DNA of 64,000 nt, taken from assembly GCA_023393455.1 (NCBI GenBank), contig JAEWLJ010000003.1, forward strand, positions 1 through 64,000. Direction: 5' to 3'. This DNA comes from Methanobacteriota archaeon (GTDB lineage Archaea; Halobacteriota; Methanomicrobia; Methanomicrobiales; Methanoculleaceae). A program made the translations under genes and the position numbers. This document shows, piece by piece, positions 35,100-44,162 of the stretch (positions are counted from its first letter, which is position 1; every line of letters starts with the position of its first letter). The notes under the pieces were generated by a model. That model was not told the DNA's origin. It did not search any database and saw only the letters and a program-made list of their open reading frames with translations.

Positions 35100-35261
35100 A
35101 TGTTAGGTGGTGGCCTTGTAGGGCTTGCAATCCTCTTCTTTGTACTGGCACTCATCTTTGCCTTACTTGGAGCACGAGGCGTTGCAGGGATGTCGATGTC
35201 GGTCGCGAAGTGGCTGGTTATTATCTTCATCGTCCTCGCGATCATATCGCTGCTGCTCTGA
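35100..35261 (+). CDS. DUF1328-type small membrane protein
   Basis: The 53-aa product has two hydrophobic helices (LVGLAILFFVLALIFALLG and VAKWLVIIFIVLAIISLL) split by a small glycine-rich turn, the pattern of the DUF1328/YtjA family. Function is unknown, with stress-linked expression reported for bacterial relatives. A strong TATA box and a hairpin over its ribosome-binding site precede it. Confidence 0.8.
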   Translation: MLGGGLVGLAILFFVLALIFALLGARGVAGMSMSVAKWLVIIFIVLAIISLLL

Positions 35262-35353
35262 CGGTGGCCGGGCAGGGAAGAAAGGCGGGCAGGCCTGCAG
35301 GAGAATGTCCCGCTCTTCCCTGAAAGATCCCGCTCGCGACGGCCGGGAACTCC

Positions 35354-35905
35354 TCAGTCCTCGGGCCGGAGATACCTGACGATCGTATCCGCGACTCCTG
35401 CCGCCTTCTTCATCGCCCGTTCGTCTTTCTGGATGTCTCCCGGCGCATAGCCCCTGCCGCAGACGTAGCCGAGGTACGAGAACTCGTGGGCGTTCAGGAA
35501 CCCCTCTATCGTCTCGAGGGAGCGCTCTCCTCCCCGGTCGGCGTGGACGGCGACGGCCACCGCACTGCGGCCCGCTAGTCGTCTATCGTGGAAGAGGGAG
35601 TAGGTCCGGTCGATCAGGTTCTTCGTCTGGCCGTTGATGTCGTAGTAGTAGGTCGGGGCGCCGAGGACGAGGACCTCGCAGTCGATCATCTTCTGCGCCA
35701 CGTAGCCCCAGTCGTCGTCCTCTGTTGCGCACCACTTTGCATCCTGGCAGGCCTCGCACCCGGTGCAGGGCCGGATATCCATATCGGCGAGCGAGAGAAA
35801 CTCGGTCTCGATGCCCGCCTTTTGCACCCGATCGAGGATGGTGGTGACGAGAGCCGCGGTATTGCCGCCTTTACGCATACTTCCGGAGATACCGAGAACG
35901 TTCAT
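35354..35905 (-). CDS. NADPH-dependent FMN reductase-type iron-sulfur flavoprotein
   Basis: The 183-aa protein starts MNVLGISGSMRKGGNTAAL (FMN phosphate-binding loop) and has a CTGCEACQDAKWC cysteine motif at about residues 48-60, plus LGAPTYYYDINGQTKN. This matches iron-sulfur flavoproteins (Isf) of methanogens, which bind FMN and a 4Fe-4S cluster and are thought to act in oxidative stress or electron transfer. Its ATG overlaps the stop of the upstream GIY-YIG/DUF123 gene by 4 nt. Confidence 0.9.
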   Translation of the reverse strand: MNVLGISGSMRKGGNTAALVTTILDRVQKAGIETEFLSLADMDIRPCTGCEACQDAKWCATEDDDWGYVAQKMIDCEVLVLGAPTYYYDINGQTKNLIDRTYSLFHDRRLAGRSAVAVAVHADRGGERSLETIEGFLNAHEFSYLGYVCGRGYAPGDIQKDERAMKKAAGVADTIVRYLRPED

Positions 35906-36357
35906 ACCCTATGCTCGCTCCCCTCATTCTTGATTCTTGTGATCCGGGCATCGAGATCAAGCCCCAGGAACGCCGCGACGACCTCGGTGACCGGGTCGTC
36001 GGGGCGGTAGAAGAGGTGGGAAGGGCAGGGGCAGTCGCTGCACCCGAACCCCGGGACGGAGGGGCCGGCGACGGCCCGGGCGAGGTCGCACTCGCAGTCC
36101 CGGTCGGTAGCGGCGGTGACGACGACGGCGGGGGAGAAGTGAGGATCGAGGAGGAGGTAGTCGATGTGCCACCGGGGCGGGCGGTCGCGGCGGAGGGCGA
36201 GCCGCAGGTGGCGGTCTACCCGGGCAAGGCCCCCGCTCCCCCGGGCAGAGCCCACGTAGACGTGGCTGCCGGCAGAAAACTCCCGCTCTCCGAGGGCGCC
36301 GATCCGGACGGTGCAACCGGTGTTCTCCAGGACGAGGGCGTAGATCCCCCTATCCAT
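35902..36357 (-). CDS. GIY-YIG-like DUF123 protein
   Basis: The 151-aa protein has GIYALVLENTGCTVRIGALG, SHVYVGSARGSGGLARVDRH and RWHIDYLL, the DUF123 branch of the GIY-YIG family, with a Cys-rich FGCSDCPCPSHLFY segment near residue 120. In archaea the domain is often found with endonuclease III, suggesting DNA repair. The start ATG 36357 overlaps the metallo-beta-lactamase gene by 8 nt; the longer frame is artefactual. Confidence 0.85.
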   Translation of the reverse strand: MDRGIYALVLENTGCTVRIGALGEREFSAGSHVYVGSARGSGGLARVDRHLRLALRRDRPPRWHIDYLLLDPHFSPAVVVTAATDRDCECDLARAVAGPSVPGFGCSDCPCPSHLFYRPDDPVTEVVAAFLGLDLDARITRIKNEGSEHRV

Positions 36358-36952
36358 AGTACCGGAGCGCCTCCCGGGCTGCCGCGATATGCCTCCCGCC
36401 GCCGCGGAGGACGGGTTCGCCGTGGCCGGGGTAGAGTTCCTCGACGTCGAGGGCACTGAGGCGTTCGATGGATGACGCGAGCGCCGTCCGGTCGCCGCCG
36501 GGGAAGTCGTAGCGCCCGAAGGATCCCTCGGTGAAGACGGTGTCCCCCGAGAAGAGGACCTTCTCCGTCTCGGCGTAGAGGCAGATCCCGCCAGGGCTGT
36601 GCCCGGGGGTGTGGATGACGCGGAGATTCTCTACCCGGTCGCCGTCGTGGAGAACGACGTCGGGGACGATCCCGGGCGACCTGGCCCCGAAATTCATGGA
36701 GAGACTCCGGGCGTCGTCGGTGAGGCCGCCCGCGTCCGCCTCGTGGATGCAGACGGTCGCGTCGCCACAGAGCCGGGCGATCTCTCTCACGTGGGCGATA
36801 TGGTCGTAGTGGGTGTGGGTGATGACGATCGTATCGATCGCGGCGGCATACGGTTCCACCGCCATCGGGAGAACGCCCGCGTCGATAAGGACGTTTTCGT
36901 AAACGAACGAGTTGGCGTAGACCGTATTGCTCGCGATCCACCGGACTGGCAT
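36350..36952 (-). CDS. Metallo-beta-lactamase-fold hydrolase
   Basis: The 200-aa protein has THTHYDHIAH (HxHxDH), HTPGHSPGG, FSGDTVF and YPGHGEP, the two-metal active site of glyoxalase II-like hydrolases. Substrate is unknown. The start ATG 36952 gives MPVRWIASNTVYANSF; the much longer upstream frame is a shadow of thiC. It heads a three-gene minus-strand unit (hydrolase, DUF123, iron-sulfur flavoprotein) and is divergent from thiC with 34 bp between the starts. Confidence 0.9.
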   Translation of the reverse strand: MPVRWIASNTVYANSFVYENVLIDAGVLPMAVEPYAAAIDTIVITHTHYDHIAHVREIARLCGDATVCIHEADAGGLTDDARSLSMNFGARSPGIVPDVVLHDGDRVENLRVIHTPGHSPGGICLYAETEKVLFSGDTVFTEGSFGRYDFPGGDRTALASSIERLSALDVEELYPGHGEPVLRGGGRHIAAAREALRYYG

Positions 36953-36986
36953 GCAGACTAATATGGCTTCCGGGCAAATGGTTCTT

Positions 36987-38267
36987 ATGCATACCCTGAT
37001 CTCCGCGTGTCTGCGCGGTGTCCCCCCCGAGGTGGAGGCGATCGCCCGGGAGGAGGGCCTCGCCCCCCACGCCGCCGCCCGGGCGGTCGCCCGCGGGCGT
37101 ATCGTCATCCCGGCAAACCCCGTTCGGCCGCACCGTCTCTGCGCCATCGGGGAGGGCTGCAGGGTTCGGGTCAACGTGAACGTCGGGACGTCGGGAGCCC
37201 GGTGCGACGAGGACCTCGAGTTCGAGAAGGCGAATGCCGCCCTCCGGGAGGGTGCGGACGCGTTGATGGACCTCTCGACCGGTGGCGATCTCGTCCGCAT
37301 CCGGCGCAGGATCCTCGCTCTCGACACAACGGTCGGCACCGTCCCGGTCTACGAGGCGGTCCGGCGGGCCGGGAGCGCGGCAGACGTCGACGCCGATCTC
37401 CTCTTCAAGGTGATCCGGGAGCACTGCCGGCAGGGCGTGGACTTCCTGACGCTGCACTGCGGCGTGAACCAGGCGGTCTTCGCCTCGCTCAAGGCCGACC
37501 CCCGGACGATGGGTGTCGTCAGCAGGGGCGGGGCGTTTCACGTGGCGATGATGGCCGCGACCGGCGAAGAGAACCCGCTCTATGCCGAGTACGACTACCT
37601 GCTCGAGATCCTCAGCCAGCACGACGTCGTTGTCAGCCTCGGCGACGGGATGCGGCCGGGCGCGCTCGTGGACGCCGGCTGTCTCGCGAAGTCGACCGAG
37701 TACCTGACACTCGGCCACCTCGCAAAGCGGGCGCTCGCCGCCGGGGTGCAGCGGATGATCGAGGGGCCGGGGCACATCCCGGCCGACCAGGTCGGCTACA
37801 ACGTCCGGATGATCAAGGAGCTGACCGACGGCGCTCCGCTCTACCTGCTCGGCCCGCTCGTGACCGACGTGGCGCCGGGCTACGACCACGTCGTGGGGGC
37901 GATCGGCGGCGCGATCGCCTGCATGAACGGCGCCGACTTCCTCTGCATGGTCTCGCCGGCCGAGCACCTGGCGCTGCCGGACGTCCGCGACATCGTGGAG
38001 GGGACGCGGGTGGCGAGGATCGCGGCGCACGTCGGGAGCCTCTCCCGTGCCGCCGCGCAGACGAAGAACCGCGAGTTCCGGATGGCGGAGGCGCGCCGGG
38101 CGCTCGACTGGGAGAAGCAGTTTGAAGCGGCGCTCGCGCCAGAGGAGGCCCGGCGGATCCACGAGCGCGACGGCGATCTCGAGACCTGCTCGATGTGCGG
38201 CGACCTCTGCGCCGTGAAGATGGTGCGGGATATCCTCCCGGCCCCGGACGAGCGGATGGAGCCGTGA
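36987..38267 (+). CDS. thiC: Phosphomethylpyrimidine synthase ThiC
   Basis: ThiC, a radical SAM enzyme, converts aminoimidazole ribotide into the thiamine pyrimidine. The 426-aa protein has NVNVGTSG, EGPGHIP and the C-terminal cluster motif CSMCGDLC. This is CX2CX3C, one residue shorter than the CX2CX4C of bacterial ThiC. ATG 36987 lies about 2 nt from the start predicted from a TATA-like taatatgg, giving an almost leaderless message; ATG 36978 is possible. Confidence 0.94.
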   Translation: MHTLISACLRGVPPEVEAIAREEGLAPHAAARAVARGRIVIPANPVRPHRLCAIGEGCRVRVNVNVGTSGARCDEDLEFEKANAALREGADALMDLSTGGDLVRIRRRILALDTTVGTVPVYEAVRRAGSAADVDADLLFKVIREHCRQGVDFLTLHCGVNQAVFASLKADPRTMGVVSRGGAFHVAMMAATGEENPLYAEYDYLLEILSQHDVVVSLGDGMRPGALVDAGCLAKSTEYLTLGHLAKRALAAGVQRMIEGPGHIPADQVGYNVRMIKELTDGAPLYLLGPLVTDVAPGYDHVVGAIGGAIACMNGADFLCMVSPAEHLALPDVRDIVEGTRVARIAAHVGSLSRAAAQTKNREFRMAEARRALDWEKQFEAALAPEEARRIHERDGDLETCSMCGDLCAVKMVRDILPAPDERMEP

Positions 38268-38289
38268 AGGTTCCCCAACTCTTTTTACC

Positions 38290-38697
38290 TCATCCGCTGC
38301 CGTACCGCCCGTCGATCCAGGCGGTTATCGCGTCGCGGCTCCGCCGGTAGGCCGCAAGCACCTTATCCGGGGTTCCCGTGGCCCGGCCCGGGTCCGGGAA
38401 GTCGACGTGGAGCGTCTCCTTCGTCCAGGGAAAGATCGGGCAGACGCCTCCGGCACAGAGCGCGATGACGGAGTCCATCTCCTTCCCGTCGAAGAGGGCG
38501 AGGTCCTTTGCCCACTGCCGGGAGATGTCTATCCCGATCTCCTCCATCACCCGTACCGCGAGAGGATCGAGCGCGGTCGGGGCGGTTCCGGCGGAGCAGG
38601 TCTCGTAGCGGTCGCCGTGGCGGGCGCGGAGGTAACCCTCCGCCATCTGGGTCCTGGCGGCGTTGTTCGTGCCGATGAAGAGCACTCTCTGCTTCAT
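38290..38697 (-). CDS. ArsC/LMW-PTP-family protein lacking the nucleophile cysteine
   Basis: The 135-aa protein aligns with thioredoxin-coupled arsenate reductases: VLFIGTNNAARTQMAEGYL (P-loop), ETCSAGTAP, ALCAGGVCPIF with the relay cysteine pair (81 and 86), FPDPGRA and a C-terminal helix. The position of the catalytic Cys in the P-loop (residue 9) is Gly, codon GGC, so normal arsenate reduction looks impossible. It could bind an anion without catalysis. It is convergent with thiC (22 bp). Confidence 0.87.
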   Translation of the reverse strand: MKQRVLFIGTNNAARTQMAEGYLRARHGDRYETCSAGTAPTALDPLAVRVMEEIGIDISRQWAKDLALFDGKEMDSVIALCAGGVCPIFPWTKETLHVDFPDPGRATGTPDKVLAAYRRSRDAITAWIDGRYGSG

Positions 38698-38768
38698 GCC
38701 CCTCCCCTGTGCGTCCCGGTGAAAAAAGGTTACCCGCCCCCTTCCGGGCGGCGCGTTCTCTCGCTCGT

Positions 38769-39161
38769 TCAGGCGCGCCCTGCTTCAAGTATCCGGACCG
38801 CGAGGAGCGCTGCGTTCACGCCGTTGTCCACACCGACGCAGGCGACCGGGACGCCTTTCGGCATCTGGACGATCGAGAGGAGGGCGTCGAAGCCCATCAG
38901 CGTCCCGCTCACCGGGACGCCGATCACCGGCCGCTTCGTCTTCGAGGCGATCACTCCCGGGAGGGCCGCCGAGAGTCCGGCGATCGCTATGAAGACCCGT
39001 GCATCGCTTGCCTTCACGTACTCATCCAGCCGCTCGGGGTCGCGGTGCGCTGAGATCACGGCAGAGTCGTAGGACACGCCGTGCTCTTTCAAGGTCTCGA
39101 AGACTTTCTCCGCGACGGGGCTGTCCGAGGCGGAACCGCAGATAACCGTGACGTCTGCCAT
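38769..39161 (-). CDS. purE: N5-carboxyaminoimidazole ribonucleotide mutase/AIR carboxylase PurE
   Basis: PurE rearranges or carboxylates an imidazole intermediate of purine synthesis. The 130-aa protein has ICGSASDSPV, SAHRDPERL, IAIAGLSAALPGVIAS and GVPVSGT. Whether it is class I or II cannot be settled without a purK check. No purK is in the window. The region before the aminotransferase at 39296 shows nothing further. Confidence 0.95.
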   Translation of the reverse strand: MADVTVICGSASDSPVAEKVFETLKEHGVSYDSAVISAHRDPERLDEYVKASDARVFIAIAGLSAALPGVIASKTKRPVIGVPVSGTLMGFDALLSIVQMPKGVPVACVGVDNGVNAALLAVRILEAGRA

Positions 39162-39295
39162 ATCCAGGTTTCATTGTGCCCCGCCTCTTCTTCACCCTGT
39201 CGGTATTGCATCGTGGTGAGGTTGATATGAGACCACATCCAAGTTCCTTGAGGAACAACGTCTGTCCTCGACGAAACAATACGGACTGATATCCC

Positions 39296-40426
39296 ATGGA
39301 AGAAGAACCACTCCTGATGATCCCCGGCCCCGTGCCCATCCCGCAGCGGGTACGTGCCGCCATGACGCGGCAGGCCATCAACCACCGCGGCCCCGAGTTC
39401 GGCGCCGCCTACGCGGACACCGTCCGGACCTTGAAGACCCTATTCGGCACCGCAAACGAGCTCTATATTATCAGCGGCTCCGGGAGCGCCGGCATGGAGG
39501 CCGGCGTCGCGAACTTTGCGCGGGACAAACGAATCGTCTCGCTCGTTAACGGCAAGTTCGGCGACCGCTTCGCCAAGATCAGCGCACGTTACGGCACCGT
39601 CACCACCCTCGAGTCCGGGTGGGGAACCCCGCTCGATCTCGCGGCCCTCGAGCGGGAACTCGAGGCCGGTGCCGAGGTCGTCACCATGGTACACAACGAG
39701 ACGAGTGCCGGGATCAGGAACCCCGCGCCCGAGGTCGGTAAACTCGCCCGGAAGCACGACGCGCTCTTCATCATGGACGGGGTCACCTCCATCGGCGGCG
39801 ACGACGTCAGGATGGATGAGTGGGGTGTCGATATCGCCGTCGTCGGGTCGCAGAAGTGCCTCGCGGCTCCCGCGGGCCTTGCGGCCATCGCCGTCAGCGA
39901 CCGCGCCTGGGACCGGATCTGCGAGAAACGCCCCTTCTACCTCGATATGGCCGCCTACAGAAAGAGCGGCAAGGGCACCCCGATGGAGACCCCCTACACC
40001 CCGGCGGTCCCGCTCTTCCTCGCGCTCCACGAGGCCTGCAAGATGATCGACGAGGAAGGCGTTCCTGCCCGGATCGCCCGCCACCGCAGGATGGCCGACG
40101 CCGTTCGCGCCGCGGCGAAGGCCTGGGGTGTCGAACTCTTCCCGACGCTCGACGAACACCACGCCTACTCGAACACCGCGACTGCCCTGCGGATCCCCGA
40201 TGGCCTCACCGATAAGGACCTCCGGGGGACCGTCAAGAAGTTCGGGATCGAGATCGCCGGCGGCCAGGACCACCTGAAGGGCAAGATCTTCCGGATCGGC
40301 ACCATGGGCGGCGTCGGGGCGCAGGAGATCCTCGCCACCCTCGCGGCCGTCCAGTTCACCCTCAAAAAGTTCGGCGTTGCGGCTGATGACGGGGTGGAGG
40401 CAGCTGCCGGGGTGCTCCTCGGATGA
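39296..40426 (+). CDS. Class V aminotransferase (alanine-glyoxylate/serine-pyruvate type)
   Basis: The 376-aa protein has LLMIPGPVPIPQRV, NHRGPEFG, MVHNETSAGI, FIMDGVTSIGGDDV and VVGSQKCLAAPAGL with the PLP lysine. This group includes serine-glyoxylate and alanine-glyoxylate transaminases and methanogen enzymes of broad specificity. It is followed within 1 bp (overlap) by ribC, in a run with ribH and a second aminotransferase. Confidence 0.92.
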   Translation: MEEEPLLMIPGPVPIPQRVRAAMTRQAINHRGPEFGAAYADTVRTLKTLFGTANELYIISGSGSAGMEAGVANFARDKRIVSLVNGKFGDRFAKISARYGTVTTLESGWGTPLDLAALERELEAGAEVVTMVHNETSAGIRNPAPEVGKLARKHDALFIMDGVTSIGGDDVRMDEWGVDIAVVGSQKCLAAPAGLAAIAVSDRAWDRICEKRPFYLDMAAYRKSGKGTPMETPYTPAVPLFLALHEACKMIDEEGVPARIARHRRMADAVRAAAKAWGVELFPTLDEHHAYSNTATALRIPDGLTDKDLRGTVKKFGIEIAGGQDHLKGKIFRIGTMGGVGAQEILATLAAVQFTLKKFGVAADDGVEAAAGVLLG

Positions 40427-40884
40427 AGATCGGGATCGCCGACACGACGTTTGCCCGGATCGACATGGGCCGGATCGCCACCGAAGAGATCCGCAAGCAC
40501 GCGAGCGTGGGAATCGAGCGCTACGTCGTCCCCGGCATCAAGGACCTCCCGGTGGCCTGCAAGAAACTGATCGAGGAGCGGGGATGCGACCTCGTGATGG
40601 CGCTCGGGATGCCCGGGGGGGCGGCGAAGGACAAGGTCTGCGCCCACGAGGCCTCGCAGGGCCTCATCATCTGCCAGCTGATGACGAACAGGCACATCAT
40701 CGAGGTCTTCGTCCACGAGGACGAGGCGGAGGATGCAAAGGAGCTTGCCTGGCTGATGGAGCAGCGAACCCGCGAGCACGCATTGAACGCCGTCCGGCTC
40801 GCCCTCCGCCCGAAAGACCTCGAGAAGCTCGCCGGAACCGGCCAGCGGCAGGGGTTCGAGGACGTCGGACCTGCACGCCCCTGA
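40423..40884 (+). CDS. ribC: Riboflavin synthase, archaeal RibC type
   Basis: This enzyme disproportionates two dimethylribityllumazines to riboflavin. The 153-aa protein resembles the archaeal enzyme, which is unrelated to bacterial RibE but related to lumazine synthase; it has GIADTTFARIDMGR, YVVPGIKDLP, LGMPGG and QLMTNRHIIEVFVHEDEA. Its ATG overlaps the aminotransferase stop by 4 nt. Riboflavin-path intermediates also feed F420 synthesis via CofH. Confidence 0.95.
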   Translation: MKIGIADTTFARIDMGRIATEEIRKHASVGIERYVVPGIKDLPVACKKLIEERGCDLVMALGMPGGAAKDKVCAHEASQGLIICQLMTNRHIIEVFVHEDEAEDAKELAWLMEQRTREHALNAVRLALRPKDLEKLAGTGQRQGFEDVGPARP

Positions 40885-40942
40885 CGCAAAAAGTGAGGAT
40901 TATCAACAACCGGTGCGAGTAGTACCATAGGAAGGATTACAA

Positions 40943-41350
40943 ATGACAATAAACCTTGGATTCGTCGTCGCGGAGTTCAACCGCGACATCACCTATATGA
41001 TGGAGATTGAGGCCCGGGAGCATGCCCGCTTCCTCGACGCGGAGGTCACCGATACGATCTACGTTCCCGGCGCCTACGACATGCCGCTTGCGATCAAGAA
41101 GATGCTCGCGGAGGGGAAGGTCGACGCGGTCGTCACCATCGGCTGCGTGATCGAGGGCGCGACCCAGCACGACGAGATCGTGGTCCAGCATGCGGCGCGT
41201 AAGATCATCGACCTCTCTCTCGAGTTTGGCAAGCCCGTCGCCCTCGGTATCTCGGGGCCGGGGATGACCCGGATGGAAGCGACCGAGCGTATCGACTACG
41301 CGAAGCGCGCCGTTGAATCGGCCGTGAAGATGGTTCAGCGGTTGGAATGA
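40943..41350 (+). CDS. ribH: 6,7-dimethyl-8-ribityllumazine synthase
   Basis: The 135-aa protein has LGFVVAEFNRDITYMMEIEA, YVPGAYDMPLAI and TIGCVIEGATQHDEIV with the conserved His. It joins ribitylaminouracil to dihydroxybutanone phosphate, supplying RibC. AGGAAGG lies upstream of ATG 40943. The stop overlaps the next aminotransferase gene by 4 nt. Confidence 0.95.
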   Translation: MTINLGFVVAEFNRDITYMMEIEAREHARFLDAEVTDTIYVPGAYDMPLAIKKMLAEGKVDAVVTIGCVIEGATQHDEIVVQHAARKIIDLSLEFGKPVALGISGPGMTRMEATERIDYAKRAVESAVKMVQRLE

Positions 41351-42477
41351 GGCCCCTCTCGGAGAAGGTTGCGGCCATCGCGCCTTCTGCGACGATCGAG
41401 ATCTCGAACGCCGCAAAGCGGATGGTAAAGGAGGGCCTCGACGTCATCAGCCTCTCCATCGGCGAGCCGGACTTCGATACCCCCGGGCACATCACGGATG
41501 CCTGCATCGACGCACTCCGCCGGGGCGAGACGCATTACGCCCCGAGTGCCGGGATACCCGCCCTGACGTCCGCGATAGCGGAGAAGATCACCCGGGAGAA
41601 CGGCTTTGCTGCAGAGCAGGACGAGGTTATCGTCACCTGCGGGGCAAAAGACGCCATATACGAGGCGATGGAGGCCGCCCTGAACCCGGGCGACGAGGTG
41701 CTCATCCTCGATCCGGCGTGGGTCTCCTACGAGCCCTGCGCCCGGCTCGCAGGCGCCGTCGCCCGGCATCATGCGCTCTCCCCCTCGACCTTCCAGGTCG
41801 ACGACACGCTTCTCTCTGCTATCGGCCCCCGGACGAAGATGATCGTGGTCACCTCCCCCTCGAACCCCTCCGGCGCGGTGCTCGATAGAGACTCCCTCCG
41901 GCTCATCGCAGATATCTGCTGCGACCATGACCTCTATGCGCTCTCTGATGAGATCTACGAGAAACTCGTCTATGGGAAGGAGCACGTCTCCCTCGCCTCG
42001 CTCGACGGCATGGCGGAGCGGACGATCACCGTCAACGGGTTCTCGAAGGCCTACGCGATGACCGGGTGGCGGATCGGCTACGCGGTCGCCCCCCGGCCAA
42101 TCCTGCGGCAGATGGAGAAGGTCCAGCAGCACACCATATCGAGCCCGACGACGTTTGCGATGTTCGGGGCGGTCGCCGCACTCGAGGGTCCCCAGGACTG
42201 CGTCGAGATGATGCGCCGTGAGTTCGAGCGCCGGCGCGACTACCTCATCCCGGCGCTCCGTGACCTCGGCTACGCCACTGCTCCGGCTGACGGCGCCTTT
42301 TACGCCTACGTGCAGGTCGACGGCGACGACATGGCGGTCGCCCGGTCCTGGCTCCATGACGCTCATCTGGCGGTCACCCCGGGAACCGCGTTTCACACCC
42401 CGGGCTGGCTCCGCCTCTCCTACGCGACCTCGATGAAGAACCTCGAGGAAGCGGTCGAACGCATAGCGCGCGTCTAA
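41347..42477 (+). CDS. PLP-dependent aminotransferase, class I/II (aspartate type)
   Basis: The 376-aa protein has ISLSIGEPDFDTPGHI, ETHYAPSAGIPAL, SPSNPSGAV, YALSDEIYEKLVYG and NGFSKAYAMTGWRIGYA with the PLP lysine. It is related to the 2723 gene and fits archaeal aspartate aminotransferases. Its ATG overlaps the ribH stop by 4 nt, placing it in the flavin cluster; a functional link to flavins is not clear. Confidence 0.93.
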   Translation: MRPLSEKVAAIAPSATIEISNAAKRMVKEGLDVISLSIGEPDFDTPGHITDACIDALRRGETHYAPSAGIPALTSAIAEKITRENGFAAEQDEVIVTCGAKDAIYEAMEAALNPGDEVLILDPAWVSYEPCARLAGAVARHHALSPSTFQVDDTLLSAIGPRTKMIVVTSPSNPSGAVLDRDSLRLIADICCDHDLYALSDEIYEKLVYGKEHVSLASLDGMAERTITVNGFSKAYAMTGWRIGYAVAPRPILRQMEKVQQHTISSPTTFAMFGAVAALEGPQDCVEMMRREFERRRDYLIPALRDLGYATAPADGAFYAYVQVDGDDMAVARSWLHDAHLAVTPGTAFHTPGWLRLSYATSMKNLEEAVERIARV

Positions 42478-44162
42478 GACCCTATCTTTTTTCCCGGACT
42501 CCGTTCTCGCTTCCACTCCGGCAGCCGCTGCAGCCTCTCGTAGTATTTGACCGCCTCTGCGGGGCGGTCGAGGTTGATGAGGGCCACCGCCTTTCCATTG
42601 AGCGCTTCGGCGTCGTCGGGGTTGATGGCGAGAACCCGGTCGTAGCAGCCGAGCGCCTCCTCAGAGCGTTCCAGGAGCACGAGAGCGTTCCCCTTCGTCG
42701 TCCAGGCCTCAATCCTCGCGGGATCGATCTCGAGCGCGTGCGTGTAACAGGTGACGGCCTCGCCATACCGGCCGAGGACGAAGAGCGCGAGCCCTTTATT
42801 GTACCAGGCGTCCGCGTTCTCCGGGTGCATCCGGAGTTCCCGGTCGTAGCAGACGAGCGCCTTGTCGTAGTGCGACAGAACGGAGAGGACGCTCGCTTTG
42901 TTGTTCCAGACCCGCTGGTTCTCCGGGTCGATCTCGAGCGCCCGCTCGTAGCAGACGAGCGCCTCCTCGTAATGTTCGAGCTGGTAGAGCGCGTTGCCGT
43001 AGTTGTTCCAGGCGATGGCGTTCTCGGGGTGTGCCCGGACCACGGAGCGGTAGCATTCGATCGCTGCCTCGCAGTCCCCGAGTGCGTAATGACACTCGCC
43101 ACGGTAATACTCCGCGTCGGCATGGCCGGGCTGGAGTTTGAGCGCCTGGCCCAGGCATTCTATCGCCTCCCCGTAGCGCTTCAGGGTGAAGTAGAGATGG
43201 CCCTTCTGGTACCAGATCTCCGCGTCGACGGCGTTCACCCGGAGCGCGCGGTCGTAGCAGGCGAGCGCGAGGTCGTAGCGCTTCAGTCTCTTCAGCGTCG
43301 TGGCCTTCTGATACCAGATGCCGGGGTAATCGGGGTTGATCCGGAACGCCCGGTCGTAACAGTCGAGTGCCTCTTCATAGCGCTCCAGGTTCTGCAGTGT
43401 CCGACCCCGGTTGTACCAGGCCTCGACGTCGTCGGGGCGGAGGGCGAGCGCGCGGTCAAAGCAGGCGAGCGCGAGGTCGTAGCGCTGGAGCGCCGAGAGC
43501 GTGCATCCTTTGGTGTACCAGGTGTCGGCGTGGTTCGGGTTGATGGCGACGGCCCGGTCGTAGGAGGCGAGCGCGTCCTCGAAGCGGGAGAGAAGGGTCT
43601 CGATGGTTCCTCTGGCATACCAGGCGTTTGCGTTCCCCGGGTCGAGCGCGACTACCCGGTCGTAGCACTCGATCGCCGCCTCGTAGCGGCGCTCCGCGGC
43701 AAGCGCCATTCCGCGGGCGAGCCAGGCGTCGATCCGGTCCGGTTCGAGCGAGACCACCCGGTCGTAACACGCGATCGCCTCGGGATTAAGCCCGATCTTA
43801 CGAAGGGCGTGGCCCCGGGTGAACCAGGCACTCGCGGAGTCCGGCGCGAGTTTCACCGCCTGGCCGGAGGATGCGGCCGCCTCCCGGTACTCCTTGATCT
43901 CGTACATCGCCTCTCCCCGGGCCTGCCAGAACCCGGGAGAGGCCGGGTCGATCCGGATCGCCTGGTCGAAGCACTCGATCGCTCCACGGTGATCCCGTGC
44001 GGCGGTGAGGGCGAGCCCTTTATGGTACCAGGCGGCGCCGGTGCCGGGGCTCTGCTGGATCGCTCGATCGTAGAACTCGACGGCTCGGTCGTACTGCCCC
44101 TGCTCGGCGTATGCCTGTCCTTTCCTGCACAGGGCATCAGCGCTCTTCCAGGGGAGTTCCAT
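42474..44162 (-). CDS. TPR-repeat protein (16 repeats)
   Basis: The 562-aa protein is made almost wholly of sixteen 34-residue tetratricopeptide repeats, the first at about residue 8, with consensus blocks such as AWYNKGLAL, YDRAL and DPEN. No signal peptide, enzymatic domain or membrane segment is visible, so it is a cytosolic protein-protein interaction scaffold. ATG 44162 is chosen; the longer frame begins in the divergent leader. It is convergent with the aminotransferase gene, their ends overlapping by 4 nt. Confidence 0.92.
   Translation of the reverse strand: MELPWKSADALCRKGQAYAEQGQYDRAVEFYDRAIQQSPGTGAAWYHKGLALTAARDHRGAIECFDQAIRIDPASPGFWQARGEAMYEIKEYREAAASSGQAVKLAPDSASAWFTRGHALRKIGLNPEAIACYDRVVSLEPDRIDAWLARGMALAAERRYEAAIECYDRVVALDPGNANAWYARGTIETLLSRFEDALASYDRAVAINPNHADTWYTKGCTLSALQRYDLALACFDRALALRPDDVEAWYNRGRTLQNLERYEEALDCYDRAFRINPDYPGIWYQKATTLKRLKRYDLALACYDRALRVNAVDAEIWYQKGHLYFTLKRYGEAIECLGQALKLQPGHADAEYYRGECHYALGDCEAAIECYRSVVRAHPENAIAWNNYGNALYQLEHYEEALVCYERALEIDPENQRVWNNKASVLSVLSHYDKALVCYDRELRMHPENADAWYNKGLALFVLGRYGEAVTCYTHALEIDPARIEAWTTKGNALVLLERSEEALGCYDRVLAINPDDAEALNGKAVALINLDRPAEAVKYYERLQRLPEWKRERSPGKKIGS

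Noticed and set aside
36216..38162. Long minus-strand frame over thiC
   Set aside because: Shadow of thiC; the true metallo-beta-lactamase gene begins at 36952 with typical motifs downstream.
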